Part shown: one piece after another, positions 47,066 through 56,082 of the stretch
Layout: every line of letters begins with the position of its first letter
Position numbering within the stretch: the first letter of the stretch is position 1
Assembly: GCF_001984195.1 (NCBI RefSeq)
Contig: NZ_MTQN01000004.1
Span: 124,001 to 188,000 of the forward strand
Direction of reading: 5' to 3'
Length of the DNA stretch: 64,000 nucleotides
Source: Kribbella sp. ALI-6-A
GTDB lineage: Bacteria; Actinomycetota; Actinomycetes; Propionibacteriales; Kribbellaceae
Notes under the pieces: generated by a model
Told to the model about the DNA's origin: nothing
What the model saw: the letters and a program-made list of their open reading frames with translations, nothing else
Database searches by the model: none
Program-made: the position numbers and the translations under genes

Positions 47066-47983
47066 ATGAGTCTGCATCGACTGACGCACGTCAAGATCGG
47101 CGTACCGAACGTGGGCGAGACGGTCGACTACTACGAAGAGTTCGGGCTGAGCCGTCGCGCCGACGGTGTACTGGCGACCAGCGACGGCGGTGATCAGCTC
47201 AAGGTGACGCACGCGCCGACCAGACGGCTCGTCGAACTGGGCGTGGGTGCCGACGACGAGGACGACTTGGCTCGCATCGCGGTGTCCCTCGGCCAACTGG
47301 GGGTGCCCGCGTCCCGCACCGGGGGCGTTCTGCGGGCCAGGGAGCCGGCGGCCGGGTTCGGCGTCGCCCTGACGGTGACCGATCGCCTGTCGCAACACCC
47401 GCAACCGCCCACGCCGTACAACGGGCCGGGGCGGATCGAGAGATACGGCCGGGCGCCGGGTGTTGTGCGGGAGACCCCGATCCGTCCGCGCAAGCTCGGC
47501 CACGCGGTGATCGGAACACGGAACTTGGAGGCCACCAAGGCGTTTTTCGTCGATGGTCTCGGCTTCAAGGTGAGCGACTACATCGCAGACCAGGGAGTGT
47601 TCTTGCGCTGCTCCGCGGACCACCACAACGTGCTGGCCATGCAGTCGAAGATCAATTACCTGCACCACACGAGCTGGCAGGTCGACGACATCGACGATAT
47701 CGGGCGGGGCGCGATGTCGATGCTCGAGGGCAACCCGGAGCGGCACGTCTGGGGCCTGGGCCGGCACCACGCGGGCTCCAACTTTTTCTGGTACCTGAAG
47801 GACCCGGCCGGCAACTTCTCGGAGTACTACGCGGACATGGACTGCATCCCCGAGGACGAGATCTGGGAACCGGAGGTGCTTCACGGCGCCCGGGGACTGT
47901 TCAATTGGGGCCCCCCACCGCCCCCATCCTTCCTGGAACCCGAGGACCTGGCCGCCCTGATGATCGGCGCGCATTCCCGCTGA
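47066..47983 (+). CDS. Type I extradiol ring-cleavage dioxygenase
   Basis: This 305-residue protein has two VOC (bleomycin-resistance/extradiol) modules. The C-terminal module carries the full 2-His-1-Glu iron site: His146 in KLGHAVIGT, His200 or His201 in LHHTSWQV and Glu253 in NFSEYYADM, with a Tyr right after. Positions match those of BphC-type 2,3-dihydroxybiphenyl dioxygenases. It should cleave a catechol next to the diol (meta-cleavage). It is the last gene of the supercluster, directly after the FAH-family enzyme. The start is ATG 47066 after GGGAGG. Confidence 0.9.
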   Translation: MSLHRLTHVKIGVPNVGETVDYYEEFGLSRRADGVLATSDGGDQLKVTHAPTRRLVELGVGADDEDDLARIAVSLGQLGVPASRTGGVLRAREPAAGFGVALTVTDRLSQHPQPPTPYNGPGRIERYGRAPGVVRETPIRPRKLGHAVIGTRNLEATKAFFVDGLGFKVSDYIADQGVFLRCSADHHNVLAMQSKINYLHHTSWQVDDIDDIGRGAMSMLEGNPERHVWGLGRHHAGSNFFWYLKDPAGNFSEYYADMDCIPEDEIWEPEVLHGARGLFNWGPPPPPSFLEPEDLAALMIGAHSR

Positions 47984-48763
47984 CGTACAACGCCGCCCTG
48001 CGCTCCCCACCCCCGGCAGAGACACCCAGCGTGCCTGGAGCGCAGCGACACCCGCTGTGGCAGCCGGCCGCCGCCACGCGCGGCAGCCTTAAGGCCGGGG
48101 GAAATATGACCGCTGTCCATCAGCGGCGCCATCTCTCACCTCTCAAAGGCGGAGGTCGTACGCGTTCTTGGCAGCCTCTGACGAATGACAGCAACTGCGG
48201 GACGCGAATCAGCGGGCTCGGGGCCGGGTCCCTGGCAGCGCACCGCATCGAGGCTCAGGGAGACATCGCATCTGATCCTGAGACTTTGCGCGTTCTCGGC
48301 GTCCTCTGTCGCCTCTCTTTGCCGATCGATCGCCTGTAGCGGTGCCGCGGAGTCCTCCCGCGACTCCTCGCTCCAGGTCCTGTGGTACCCGGTGGAGCGT
48401 CTCCGCTTTGTTGTCGAGCCAGAACTCGCAGCGTCCTCCGCTCCGAGCCGGTTCCCCTTCCTGCGGCCCTGCTTGAGACGTATCCAGGGCGACGGGATTT
48501 CGCGGGTGCGGAGCATTTTGCGCCGTCATCCTGGTGGAGTTTTCGCCTTGCTGCGCTGATTCCGGGGGCGGTCATGGGCCTGGACGACCCATCATGGCGA
48601 CACGACCGCCATCCCAGTGTGAGCGCTAGAGGTCCGGAGTCGAGTGAGGTTCTCGCCAGCCGTTGAACATCCGTCACCCTTCGCGGGCATTTATCCACAG
48701 GCGACTTTTGCCGATCGCCCAGAGTTCGTACGGTTGCGGAACCACGTCGACAGAGAGGGCAGG
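47984..48763. other. Non-coding stretch before the integrase
   Basis: No ORF here looks protein-like on either strand, and base composition is less GC-biased by codon position than in the genes. A single TTATCCACA sequence, a DnaA-box match, lies at 48691-48699. No tRNA that could be the attachment site was recognised. Confidence 0.45.
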
Positions 48764-50002
48764 ATGGCGTTCACGAAGGACCAGTGGACCCGTCCGGCGA
48801 AGCAGCCGGACGGGACGGTCAAGCGTGTTCGGAATGAGGCACGTTGGGGCCGGGGCAAGCGGTGGCTGGCTGTCTGGCTCGATCCCAACGGAGCGGAGCG
48901 TTCGAAGGCCTTCGACACGAAGACAGCGGCGACGAAGTACGCAGCCGCGATGGAGACCGACCGCGAGCGTGGAGACTACTTCGACCCCGAAGGCGGGAAG
49001 GCGAAACTGGCCGAGGTCGCCGCGCACTGGTTGGCATCAAGGGACGTCGATCCCTCCACTGAGATTCACTACGAAACGAAGTGGCGTCTCCACGTCGGAC
49101 CGGCCTTCGGTAACCGACAGCTCCGGAGTATTCGCCCCTCTGAGATCGGATCGTGGCTCACGCGAGTAAAGACCGCATACGGCCCTTCGACCGCTAGAAG
49201 CGCCTTTCTCGTATTGAACGGCTGTCTCGAGCTGGCTGTGGCCGACGGCCTGATCAAGAAGAACCCCGCACAGTCCAAGCTCGTCACACGGCCGGCGACC
49301 TCGCGGTCGAAGGTTCATGTGTGGACCCCCGACCTGGTGGATCGCATCATCGATGTGCACCCTGATGAGTACCGCTTGATCCCGATCCTCGGAGCTGCGT
49401 GCGGACTTCGGCAAGGTGAGATCTTCGGCCTGGCGCTGGAGGATTTCGACTTCGAAGAACAGGTCATCCGGGTACGCCGCCAGGTTAAGAAGCTTGGCAA
49501 GCACTTCGTCTTCGCATTGCCGAAGAACGACCTGGAGCGGGAGGTTCCCCTCGCTGCCTGGCCGGCAGCTCGTGTTCACGAGTATGTGGAGCGTCACGCG
49601 CCGGAGCCGTACTCCTTGCCCTGGGAACGACCGGACAATGAACCAGTAACCGCGAACCTTCTGTTCCGATGGCTCGACGGCGGCCACATGAAGGCGCGAA
49701 ACTACGACGAGGTGGTCTGGAAACCAGCGCTCGCGGCGGCTGGAGTCATCCCGCCGGCCGTCAGGGATGCCCGCGGACGTCGCCATTTCAAGACTGACCG
49801 GACGACCGGGCTGCATGCACTCCGCCACCACTATGCGAGCGTGTCACTAGCGGACGGCGTCAACATCAAGGAATTGGCCGAGTATCTTGGCCATGGTGAC
49901 CCAGGCTTCACGCTCGCCCTATACACCCATCTCCTACCGTCGTCACACGATCGCGCTCGGCGCGCAATCGACGCACGGTTCGAGCGCTTGTCTGCTGCCT
50001 GA
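48764..50002 (+). CDS. Tyrosine-type site-specific recombinase (integrase)
   Basis: This 412-residue phage-type integrase has an arm-binding domain (MAFTKDQWTRPAKQPDGTV and ARWGRGKRWLAVWLDP), a SAM-like core-binding domain (about residues 70-160) and a catalytic domain with Arg216 (CGLRQGE), His351 and Arg354 (HALRHHYAS), His377 (LGHGD) and Tyr387 (LYTHLL). All catalytic residues are present, so it may still be active. ATG 48764 has GAGAGGG upstream; the frame is open earlier. No excisionase gene is nearby. It marks the edge of a mobile or formerly mobile island. Confidence 0.93.
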   Translation: MAFTKDQWTRPAKQPDGTVKRVRNEARWGRGKRWLAVWLDPNGAERSKAFDTKTAATKYAAAMETDRERGDYFDPEGGKAKLAEVAAHWLASRDVDPSTEIHYETKWRLHVGPAFGNRQLRSIRPSEIGSWLTRVKTAYGPSTARSAFLVLNGCLELAVADGLIKKNPAQSKLVTRPATSRSKVHVWTPDLVDRIIDVHPDEYRLIPILGAACGLRQGEIFGLALEDFDFEEQVIRVRRQVKKLGKHFVFALPKNDLEREVPLAAWPAARVHEYVERHAPEPYSLPWERPDNEPVTANLLFRWLDGGHMKARNYDEVVWKPALAAAGVIPPAVRDARGRRHFKTDRTTGLHALRHHYASVSLADGVNIKELAEYLGHGDPGFTLALYTHLLPSSHDRARRAIDARFERLSAA

Positions 50003-50545
50003 GGCCTATGCCCAAAGCATCTTTGGCCATCGTGACAGCGGCCGACGCCGCGAGTCAGTTGGCACTTGACATCACTGCCGTGGCAGAGCCGATCTGTATG
50101 TCAATGAGCCGGCCTGTCTCGACTCCGGGGTGCTGAGGCATCTAAGTGGGCATAGAGATTGGAGTGCTGAACAACGGCGAAACCCAGTGTGAGGCTGCCT
50201 GAGACGGTCGGGCCACAACTGCAGGAGCCACTGGATCGGCTGACGCGGGAGTCGATCAGCTGTCCGAGTCGATCGCTCAGGTCGCTGGATCAATGCAGCG
50301 GCATCATCACACGATCCTCAATGTTCAGGACGTTTGCATCGAGTCGTACCGATGTTGCACTGTGCTTGGTTAGGCTGTCCGCGCGGCCTGGCCCCTGGCC
50401 GCTGATTCCGAGGTCACCGTGTTCGCTTGCCGCAATCGTGCCGCCGGGAGCTCCGCTGCATCCGCTAGACATGGACGGAGTCGCTACCTTTGCCGGCTCC
50501 GTCGCGGCCGGCTCAGCGTGCCTGCCTCCGAAGGCTCATCCGCCG
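50003..50545. other. Non-coding stretch after the integrase
   Basis: I see no gene here. Short frames on both strands have no recognisable motif or consistent codon bias. The stretch joins the integrase to a truncated SDR gene and is likely recombination debris. Confidence 0.45.
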
Positions 50546-51088
50546 TTACAGACCCTTCGCCGCGAAATACGGTCCCAGGAACGGCGGGGTGCCTCCGTGC
50601 ACGCTGTTCGAGCTGATCCAGACGATGTGACCGCTGCGCTGGTCACGGAGATGCGGCAGGACGGTGCGGTTGACGCGCTGGGTGCCGAGCACGTTCACGT
50701 CGTACTGGGCAGCGAGTTCTTCGGCGCTGAACGCCTCGGCCGGACCGAGCACCATGTGACCGGCGTTGTGGACCCTCACGTCCAACCGTGGTGATGTCTC
50801 CAGCAACGTGGCCACGGCCGGGTCGATGCTCTGCTGGTCGGTGACGTCGAGCTCGACGGGGTGGATCGCGAGATCGTTGCCGGAGGCGTGGTCGGTCAGC
50901 TCCGCGGCCGCGTTGCGGCTGCCGAGCTGGCGCCTGCCGACGTATACGGTGTGCCCCGCGGCGGCCAGGGCGCGTGTTGTGAGTGCGCCGAAGCCGCTGG
51001 TGATGAGCACGACCTTGCGTTCGGACGAGGTGTTCGCGGGCCGGCGCGGTGGGTCGTCGGCCCCCTGCTCCCGGATGGACTGCAGCAT
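50546..51088 (-). pseudogene. Truncated SDR oxidoreductase with damaged cofactor motif
   Basis: The 180-codon frame is clearly SDR (VRVHNAGHMVLGPAEAFSAEEL, shortened to HNAGHMVLGPAEAF; VWISSNSVHGGTPPF; YFAAKGL) but stops right after the YxxxK-like FAAK motif, losing about 100 residues that carry the substrate loop. The N-terminal Gly-rich motif, normally TGASSGFG in relatives, reads TSGFG here, consistent with a nine-base in-frame deletion. Both defects argue for a dead gene. It lies next to an intact SDR of the same strand, 31 bases away. Confidence 0.72.
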
Positions 51089-51119
51089 GAGGGATCCTCC
51101 TTGTGCGGGCGCCGGCCGG

Positions 51120-51911
51120 TCAGAGGCGGTATCCGCCGCTGGCCTCGATCCGCTGGGCGGTGATCCAACCGGTGCCGATGCCGACCAGGGCGGCCACGGC
51201 GGGCCCGATGTCGTCGGCGTAGGCCAGGCGGCCGAGCGCGGTGGCGTTGACCAGGGTCTCGCGCATACCCTCCTGGGCGTTCTTGTACAGGCCGTCGGCG
51301 AAGTCGGTCAGGACCGGGCCGGGAGCGACGGTGTTGACGGTGATGCCGCGCGGGCCGAGCTGGGCTGCCCAATAGCGCGTCACCACCTCGATCGCGCCCT
51401 TCATCGCGGCGTAGACGGCGTTGGGACCGCTGACGAACCGGGCCAGCCCGGAGGAGAAGTTCACGATGCGGCCACCGTCGGCCAGCAGCGGGGAAGTTCC
51501 CTCGGGTGCGACGGCCAGCGCCTGGGTCAGCAGATAGACACCCTTGAAATGAACGGCGAAGAGCTGATCGAGGGTCTCCTCCTCGGTGGAGCCCAGCACG
51601 GTGGCGAGGTGGAAGCCGGCGTTGTTGACGAGGATGTCGAAGCTGTCGCGTCTCCAGTGCAGACGCAGCGTCTCGCGCAGCGCGTCGGCGAACTGGGCGA
51701 AAGTGCCGGTCCGGGTGGTGTCGAGCTGGATCGCGGCCGCGGTGCGCCCGAGTGCGGTCACCGCCTCGACGACTTGCTTGGCCTCGTCCTCGTGCGAACG
51801 GTAGGTGAGGACGATGTCGATACCGTCGGCGGCGAGCGCCTCGACCACGGAGCGGCCGAGACCGCGGTTCCCACCGGTGATCAGCGCGATCCTGGACTGC
51901 TGGGCAGACAT
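51120..51911 (-). CDS. SDR-family oxidoreductase
   Basis: This 263-residue short-chain dehydrogenase is intact: TGGNRGLG cofactor motif, NNAG, Ser in IVNFSSG and the Tyr-Lys pair in YAAMK. It resembles 3-oxoacyl-ACP reductase-like SDRs of unknown substrate. ATG 51911 has AAGGAA upstream; the longer frame upstream overlaps the divergent regulator. It is divergent from an XRE-type regulator, the common layout in which the regulator controls the reductase. Confidence 0.9.
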   Translation of the reverse strand: MSAQQSRIALITGGNRGLGRSVVEALAADGIDIVLTYRSHEDEAKQVVEAVTALGRTAAAIQLDTTRTGTFAQFADALRETLRLHWRRDSFDILVNNAGFHLATVLGSTEEETLDQLFAVHFKGVYLLTQALAVAPEGTSPLLADGGRIVNFSSGLARFVSGPNAVYAAMKGAIEVVTRYWAAQLGPRGITVNTVAPGPVLTDFADGLYKNAQEGMRETLVNATALGRLAYADDIGPAVAALVGIGTGWITAQRIEASGGYRL

Positions 51912-52062
51912 TAGGGTTCCTTCTTCCTTCCGGAGCGTTGCGGGCCGCGGGATGCGGCGCCTGCCTCGATGCTGGCCCCGGTTCGCGCAGCGGAGGAGGC
52001 GGTGCTTTCCCAGGGGACGCCAACCCCTGCTTAAGGGCTGGCCCGCCGCGGATACTGAGTCC

Positions 52063-52923
52063 ATGGACCTCGATTCCCTTGGCTCGTTCCTGCGCAAGAG
52101 ACGCGACCAGGTGCGGCCCCAGGACGTCGGCCTGCCCGTTGGCAGCCGGCGCCGGGTGCCAGGATTGCGACGCGACGAGGTCGCCCTGCTGGCCGGCGCG
52201 TCGACCGACTACTACACCCAGCTCGAACGGGGCGACGCGCAGCCGTCAGAGCAGATGCTGGCCGCCCTGTGTCGAGCCCTGCGGCTCAGCCACGACGAGC
52301 GGAACTACCTGTTCCACCTGGCCGGCCGGCCGTTGCCCGCCGCTACGAGCCCGTCGGCTCATGTGCCGCCCGCGATGCTCGATCTGCTCGACCGGCTCCA
52401 GACCACACCTGCGATGGTGATCACCGACCTGCACGTCACCCTGGTCCAAAACCCGCTGGCCCGCGCGCTGCTCGGTGCCCCGGTCGCTACGAAGGGGCCC
52501 CGGGACAGCTTCTTGTACCGCTGGTTCACCGAGCCGGAGGCGCGCGCCATCTATCGCGAGGCCGAGCACGAGCATCACACGCTCGCGCTGGTGGCGGACC
52601 TCCGTGCCGTCGTCGGCCGCCGCGGCTGGGACGCCGACGTACGCGGCCTCGTCGATAATCTGCTGCGCTACAGCGAGGAGTTCGCCGAGCTGTGGGAGCG
52701 ACAGGACGTCGCGGTACGTCGGAACGACCGCAAACGCATCGTGTGCCCGCCGGTCGGCGTCATCGACCTCAATTGCCTCGCCCTGCACAGCGAGGACGGC
52801 TTGCACCGACTCCTTTGGTTCACCGCCCCACCCGGCACAGAATCCGTCGAACAGCTCGAACTGCTCTCCGTCATCGGTCTCCAGCAGCTCGAACCCGAGA
52901 CCGCCGACCGCGCCCAGTGGTGA
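52063..52923 (+). CDS. XRE-family regulator with MmyB-like sensor domain
   Basis: This 286-residue protein has an N-terminal helix-turn-helix (LRRDEVALLAGASTDYYTQL, about residues 35-55) followed by a PAS-like MmyB ligand domain (VITDLHVTLVQNPLARALLG, then FLYRWFTEPEARAIY). Such proteins are plentiful in actinobacteria and usually repress a divergent oxidoreductase, here the SDR at 51911. ATG 52063 is the clear start. Its stop lies eight bases before the AraC gene start. Confidence 0.9.
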   Translation: MDLDSLGSFLRKRRDQVRPQDVGLPVGSRRRVPGLRRDEVALLAGASTDYYTQLERGDAQPSEQMLAALCRALRLSHDERNYLFHLAGRPLPAATSPSAHVPPAMLDLLDRLQTTPAMVITDLHVTLVQNPLARALLGAPVATKGPRDSFLYRWFTEPEARAIYREAEHEHHTLALVADLRAVVGRRGWDADVRGLVDNLLRYSEEFAELWERQDVAVRRNDRKRIVCPPVGVIDLNCLALHSEDGLHRLLWFTAPPGTESVEQLELLSVIGLQQLEPETADRAQW

Positions 52924-52931
52924 GGCGGTAC

Positions 52932-53825
52932 ATGAAGGGCTACGAGGCGCTGGAACTCGACCTCGGGCAGCACGCGCGGCGTACCTTCTGCAGCTGGACC
53001 GATTCCGGCTGGCGCTCGGTCCTGCTGCAGGTCCACGAGGACGCTTCTGTCGTGGAGGAGATCTTTCTGCCGCCCATCGGTGACCAGCACCTGGTGCTCG
53101 CCACGGCCGGCGATGCGTGGTTGGAATCCCACGCGAACGGCGGCTGGCGTTCCGCCCGCTACATGCGGGGGCAAATCGGGCTGACTGCCCCAGGCCGGGC
53201 AACGCAGCTGCGCTATCGATCGACCGTCGGCATGACGACAATGCACCTGTATCTGCCGGGCGAGCTGATGCAGCGGGTCGGCCTCGAGTTGTGGGGGCGC
53301 TACCGCCTCGATTCCCACCAGCCCGACGCGCTGGCCCTGTCCGACCCCGTGGTCGAGCAAATCATGCTGGGGATGGCCTCGGCGGCGACCGCGCAGTTGG
53401 ACGACATGTACGCCGAGAGCGCGGCTGAGTTTCTCGCCGTCCATCTGCACACCCGGTACGGCGGGATGCCGCCGGTCGCCGGACCGCGGCACGACGACGC
53501 CCGCGTCCGCAAGGCGATCGAGCTGATGCGGGACAACCTGCACCTGCCGTTGACGCTGGCCGACATCGCCGGTGAGGTCTGGCTGAGCGTCTATCACTTC
53601 CTGCGGGTGTTCAAGGCGGCGACCGGGCAGACGCCGCGCCGCTACCTCACCTCGCTGCGGATCGAGGCCGCGCGCCGGCATCTCGCCGAAAGCGACGCGT
53701 TGATCGGTGAGGTGGCCCGCCTGTGCGGGTTCGGCAGCCCGGCGCACCTGTCGTCGGCGTTCACCCGGGAGACCGGGATGACGCCGTCGCAGTACCGGCA
53801 AAGCCATCGTCGCGCCCAGCTGTGA
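52932..53825 (+). CDS. AraC-family regulator
   Basis: This 297-residue protein has a cupin-like N-terminal sensor and a C-terminal AraC double helix-turn-helix (LTLADIAGEVWLSVYHFLRV, then RYLTSLRIEAARRHLAES and IGEVARLCGFGSPAHLSSAF). It follows the XRE gene in the same direction, so both regulators may respond to one signal. ATG 52932 has GAGGCGG upstream; a GTG 12 bases earlier overlaps the previous stop. Target genes unknown. Confidence 0.88.
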   Translation: MKGYEALELDLGQHARRTFCSWTDSGWRSVLLQVHEDASVVEEIFLPPIGDQHLVLATAGDAWLESHANGGWRSARYMRGQIGLTAPGRATQLRYRSTVGMTTMHLYLPGELMQRVGLELWGRYRLDSHQPDALALSDPVVEQIMLGMASAATAQLDDMYAESAAEFLAVHLHTRYGGMPPVAGPRHDDARVRKAIELMRDNLHLPLTLADIAGEVWLSVYHFLRVFKAATGQTPRRYLTSLRIEAARRHLAESDALIGEVARLCGFGSPAHLSSAFTRETGMTPSQYRQSHRRAQL

Positions 53826-55214
53826 TCTGACCGGCCGGCAGCTCAGCAATCCGTGCAGCGCGGGCAGCAATCTCACGCAAACGATGGGTTCGGCGTACGG
53901 GGCACCAGGATCTATCTGGCCGGTGCAATGCGCACGCTGACGACTAGGCCCGGTGGCTGCACGACACGGTCGCACCCCGCGCTGCCCTGCTCGCAGAGCA
54001 CCTCCACGGCGGCGTCCAGGTTCGCCGGCGACTACGCGCGGCGTCCCTGCGCAGTCCGGGAGGAGTTCGGTTGTTTCGACGCGCGGCGGCCGCCGTCGCT
54101 GACCCCGCTCCAGCCGCAAGGCCACCCCGCCGAGCCGGCCGCACCGATCAACAGCCGCCCGCCGAGGCGGGGACTCTCATCGGACAAGAAACCCTTTCTG
54201 TTCACGCGTCGAGCCTGTCAAGGACAGCTGGCTCGAGGATCCCCGGCTCTCGACGGCTGGATCTCGGTGCTTCAATGGCTGCTCGAGTGCGTGACATTCC
54301 CCTTCATCGTCGAGGCCGCAGTAGGTACCGCGGTGACGCCCGAGGCTTCCGCGTAACCACACGGCGGGATCAACGGTTCCCATGACAACTAGCGGATCGG
54401 GGTCTGTCTGGCCACGGCCGATTAGTGACCGGCCGGGCGCCCGGCGCTTGCTCCGCCGATGCGTGGCGAATATAGCTGTTCGGTCGGCTCGCCCATCGCT
54501 GCCCATCCGAGGAAGCGAGCTTTGGCCCCATCACCACCACAGCAGCCACGTTGGCATCCAGGTGGGGTTCTTCAGAATTCCCCAGGCAGTCGGTGATCGG
54601 TCATCTCTTGCAGACATTCGCTGCCGTTCGCCGGTCTTCGCAGCTTTCTCGACCGAGCAACTGACGGATTTGTTGGCGCCGCGGTGCGCGGGTCGAAGGC
54701 AACAACTCACGGATCGACGATTGCAGCGAGAGGTGGTACTGCCCAGTCGACCGGTGGAACCCTTTGGGAGTCAGTCCGGCGCGTCCTTGTGCTGCTTGTG
54801 TCCGCGGGTGCCCGCATTGCCTGTGGGCGGCGAACTGTCGGCTGCCGTCCGAGCCCGTCGACCACATCGACGGTGGCACCGCCCGCCGCACGCGGGGTCT
54901 CGAACGTTCTGGCCGGCCGTGGCGAAAGCCAAGCCCGTCGCTGACTGGGGTTCGGCGGCGTGCGCCCGGCGCCGCTACCCGGGCGGTCCCGGGCCGACGC
55001 GGATCCCCGCCGCGGTGCTGCTCGCATGCGTGCATGGCACGTGCCTACCGGACCCGGGACCGCAGACCCGGCTGGTAAGGCGGACTGGTCCTCGCCGTGA
55101 CCTGCTGGCTGGCGCTTCGGCGGCTCGTAGAGCGCCGATGGCCCCAGGCCCACCACCGAACCGGTCGCCAAGCGAGCACATCCGCCCAGACCGACCGACG
55201 GAGTCCCAGGCTCA
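53826..55214. other. Long stretch without a convincing gene
   Basis: Nearly 1.4 kb lacks any frame with clear homology. The longest plus-strand frame (54382-55218) has Arg/Pro/Ala-rich composition typical of spurious high-GC frames and no motif. Mosaic composition suggests decayed or shuffled DNA within the island. Confidence 0.45.
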
Positions 55215-56012
55215 CTAGACCCCGCGGACGCTGCCGCCGTCGACGCGCAGCGAGGCTCCGCTGATGTAGTCGGCGAGGGGGCCGCACAGGTACGCGACGG
55301 CGCCGGCGATCTCATCGGGGTGTCCGAAGCGGTTGGCGTCGTTCGGGACAACTTCACGCACGCAGTTCTCCTCGATCTCCGGCCAGGTGCTGCCCCAACC
55401 ACGCTCGTCCGCGACCTCCATCAGCAGTTTCCGCACCGCGGGGACGAGGATCGCTCCGGGGGCGACCACGTTGGAGGTCACGCCGGTGCCTTTGAGCTCG
55501 CGGGCGAGGGAGACGGCCAGGTTGTGCCGGGCCGCGAGGGTGGCATTGTACTGCGGGTGGGTGTTCATCGGCTGACCGCCGAGTCCACCGCCGATTGTGA
55601 TCACCCGGCCCCAGCCGCGTTCGCGCATCGCCGGGACCAGCCGCTGGATCATCCGGACACCGGAGATCACGTTCTGGTTGTAAGTGCTCGCCCAGATGTT
55701 CGGTGTGGCCTCGTCCCACTTCAGGTGCTCGTAGGCACCGGCGTTGTTGACCAGGATGTCGACAGGCCCTCCGGCCACGGCGCCCTCGGCGACGGCGTCG
55801 GCTCCGGTGTCGGTGGTCAAGTCGCCTACCGCGACCGAGGCGTGTCCGCCAGCCGCAGTGATCTGGTCGGCGATCGCATGGGCTCGGTCGGCGTTGCGCC
55901 CGTGGACGACCACGGCGGCGCCTTCGGCGGCGAGCATTCGGACGGTCGCTTCACCAAGTCCGGAAGTGGAACCGGTGACCAGAGCGCGCCGTTGCCTCAA
56001 CTGCAGATCCAT
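55215..56012 (-). CDS. SDR-family protein with altered catalytic motif
   Basis: This 265-residue SDR has ALVTGSTSGLGEATVRML, NNAG and a C-terminal GASLRVDGGSVRG tail. The active-site stretch reads YNATLAARHNL: the Tyr is present but the Lys expected four residues later is replaced by Leu. The whole block looks conserved in style, so it may be a subfamily trait with a shifted basic residue. ATG 56012 has AAAGG upstream. It is divergent from a TetR regulator with three GTATAC sites between them. Confidence 0.85.
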   Translation of the reverse strand: MDLQLRQRRALVTGSTSGLGEATVRMLAAEGAAVVVHGRNADRAHAIADQITAAGGHASVAVGDLTTDTGADAVAEGAVAGGPVDILVNNAGAYEHLKWDEATPNIWASTYNQNVISGVRMIQRLVPAMRERGWGRVITIGGGLGGQPMNTHPQYNATLAARHNLAVSLARELKGTGVTSNVVAPGAILVPAVRKLLMEVADERGWGSTWPEIEENCVREVVPNDANRFGHPDEIAGAVAYLCGPLADYISGASLRVDGGSVRGV

Positions 56013-56031
56013 CGTGCTGACCTTTCGGTTT

Positions 56032-56065
56032 GTATACGAGTGTATACTTACGGCTTCGAGTATAC
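56032..56065. promoter_or_regulatory. Triple GTATAC operator region
   Basis: GTATAC occurs at 56032-56037, 56042-56047 and 56060-56065 within 34 bases, each within a partly symmetric TGTATAC or GAGTATACAT context. The cluster is AT-rich compared with its surroundings and lies between the SDR and TetR starts, as expected for the TetR operator and shared promoter. Confidence 0.62.
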
Positions 56066-56082
56066 ATACGTAGACTCTGTGT

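Noticed and set aside
48691-48699. Perfect TTATCCACA DnaA-box-like sequence
   Set aside because: A single copy with no cluster, no dnaA/dnaN and no AT-rich unwinding region; probably chance.
47984-50545. tRNA attachment site for the integrase
   Set aside because: No cloverleaf or CCA-ended tRNA could be recognised around the integrase on either strand.
54382-55218. 278-codon plus-strand frame
   Set aside because: Arg/Pro/Ala-rich, no domain, no ribosome site; a faint resemblance to an IS4 N-terminus was too weak to report.
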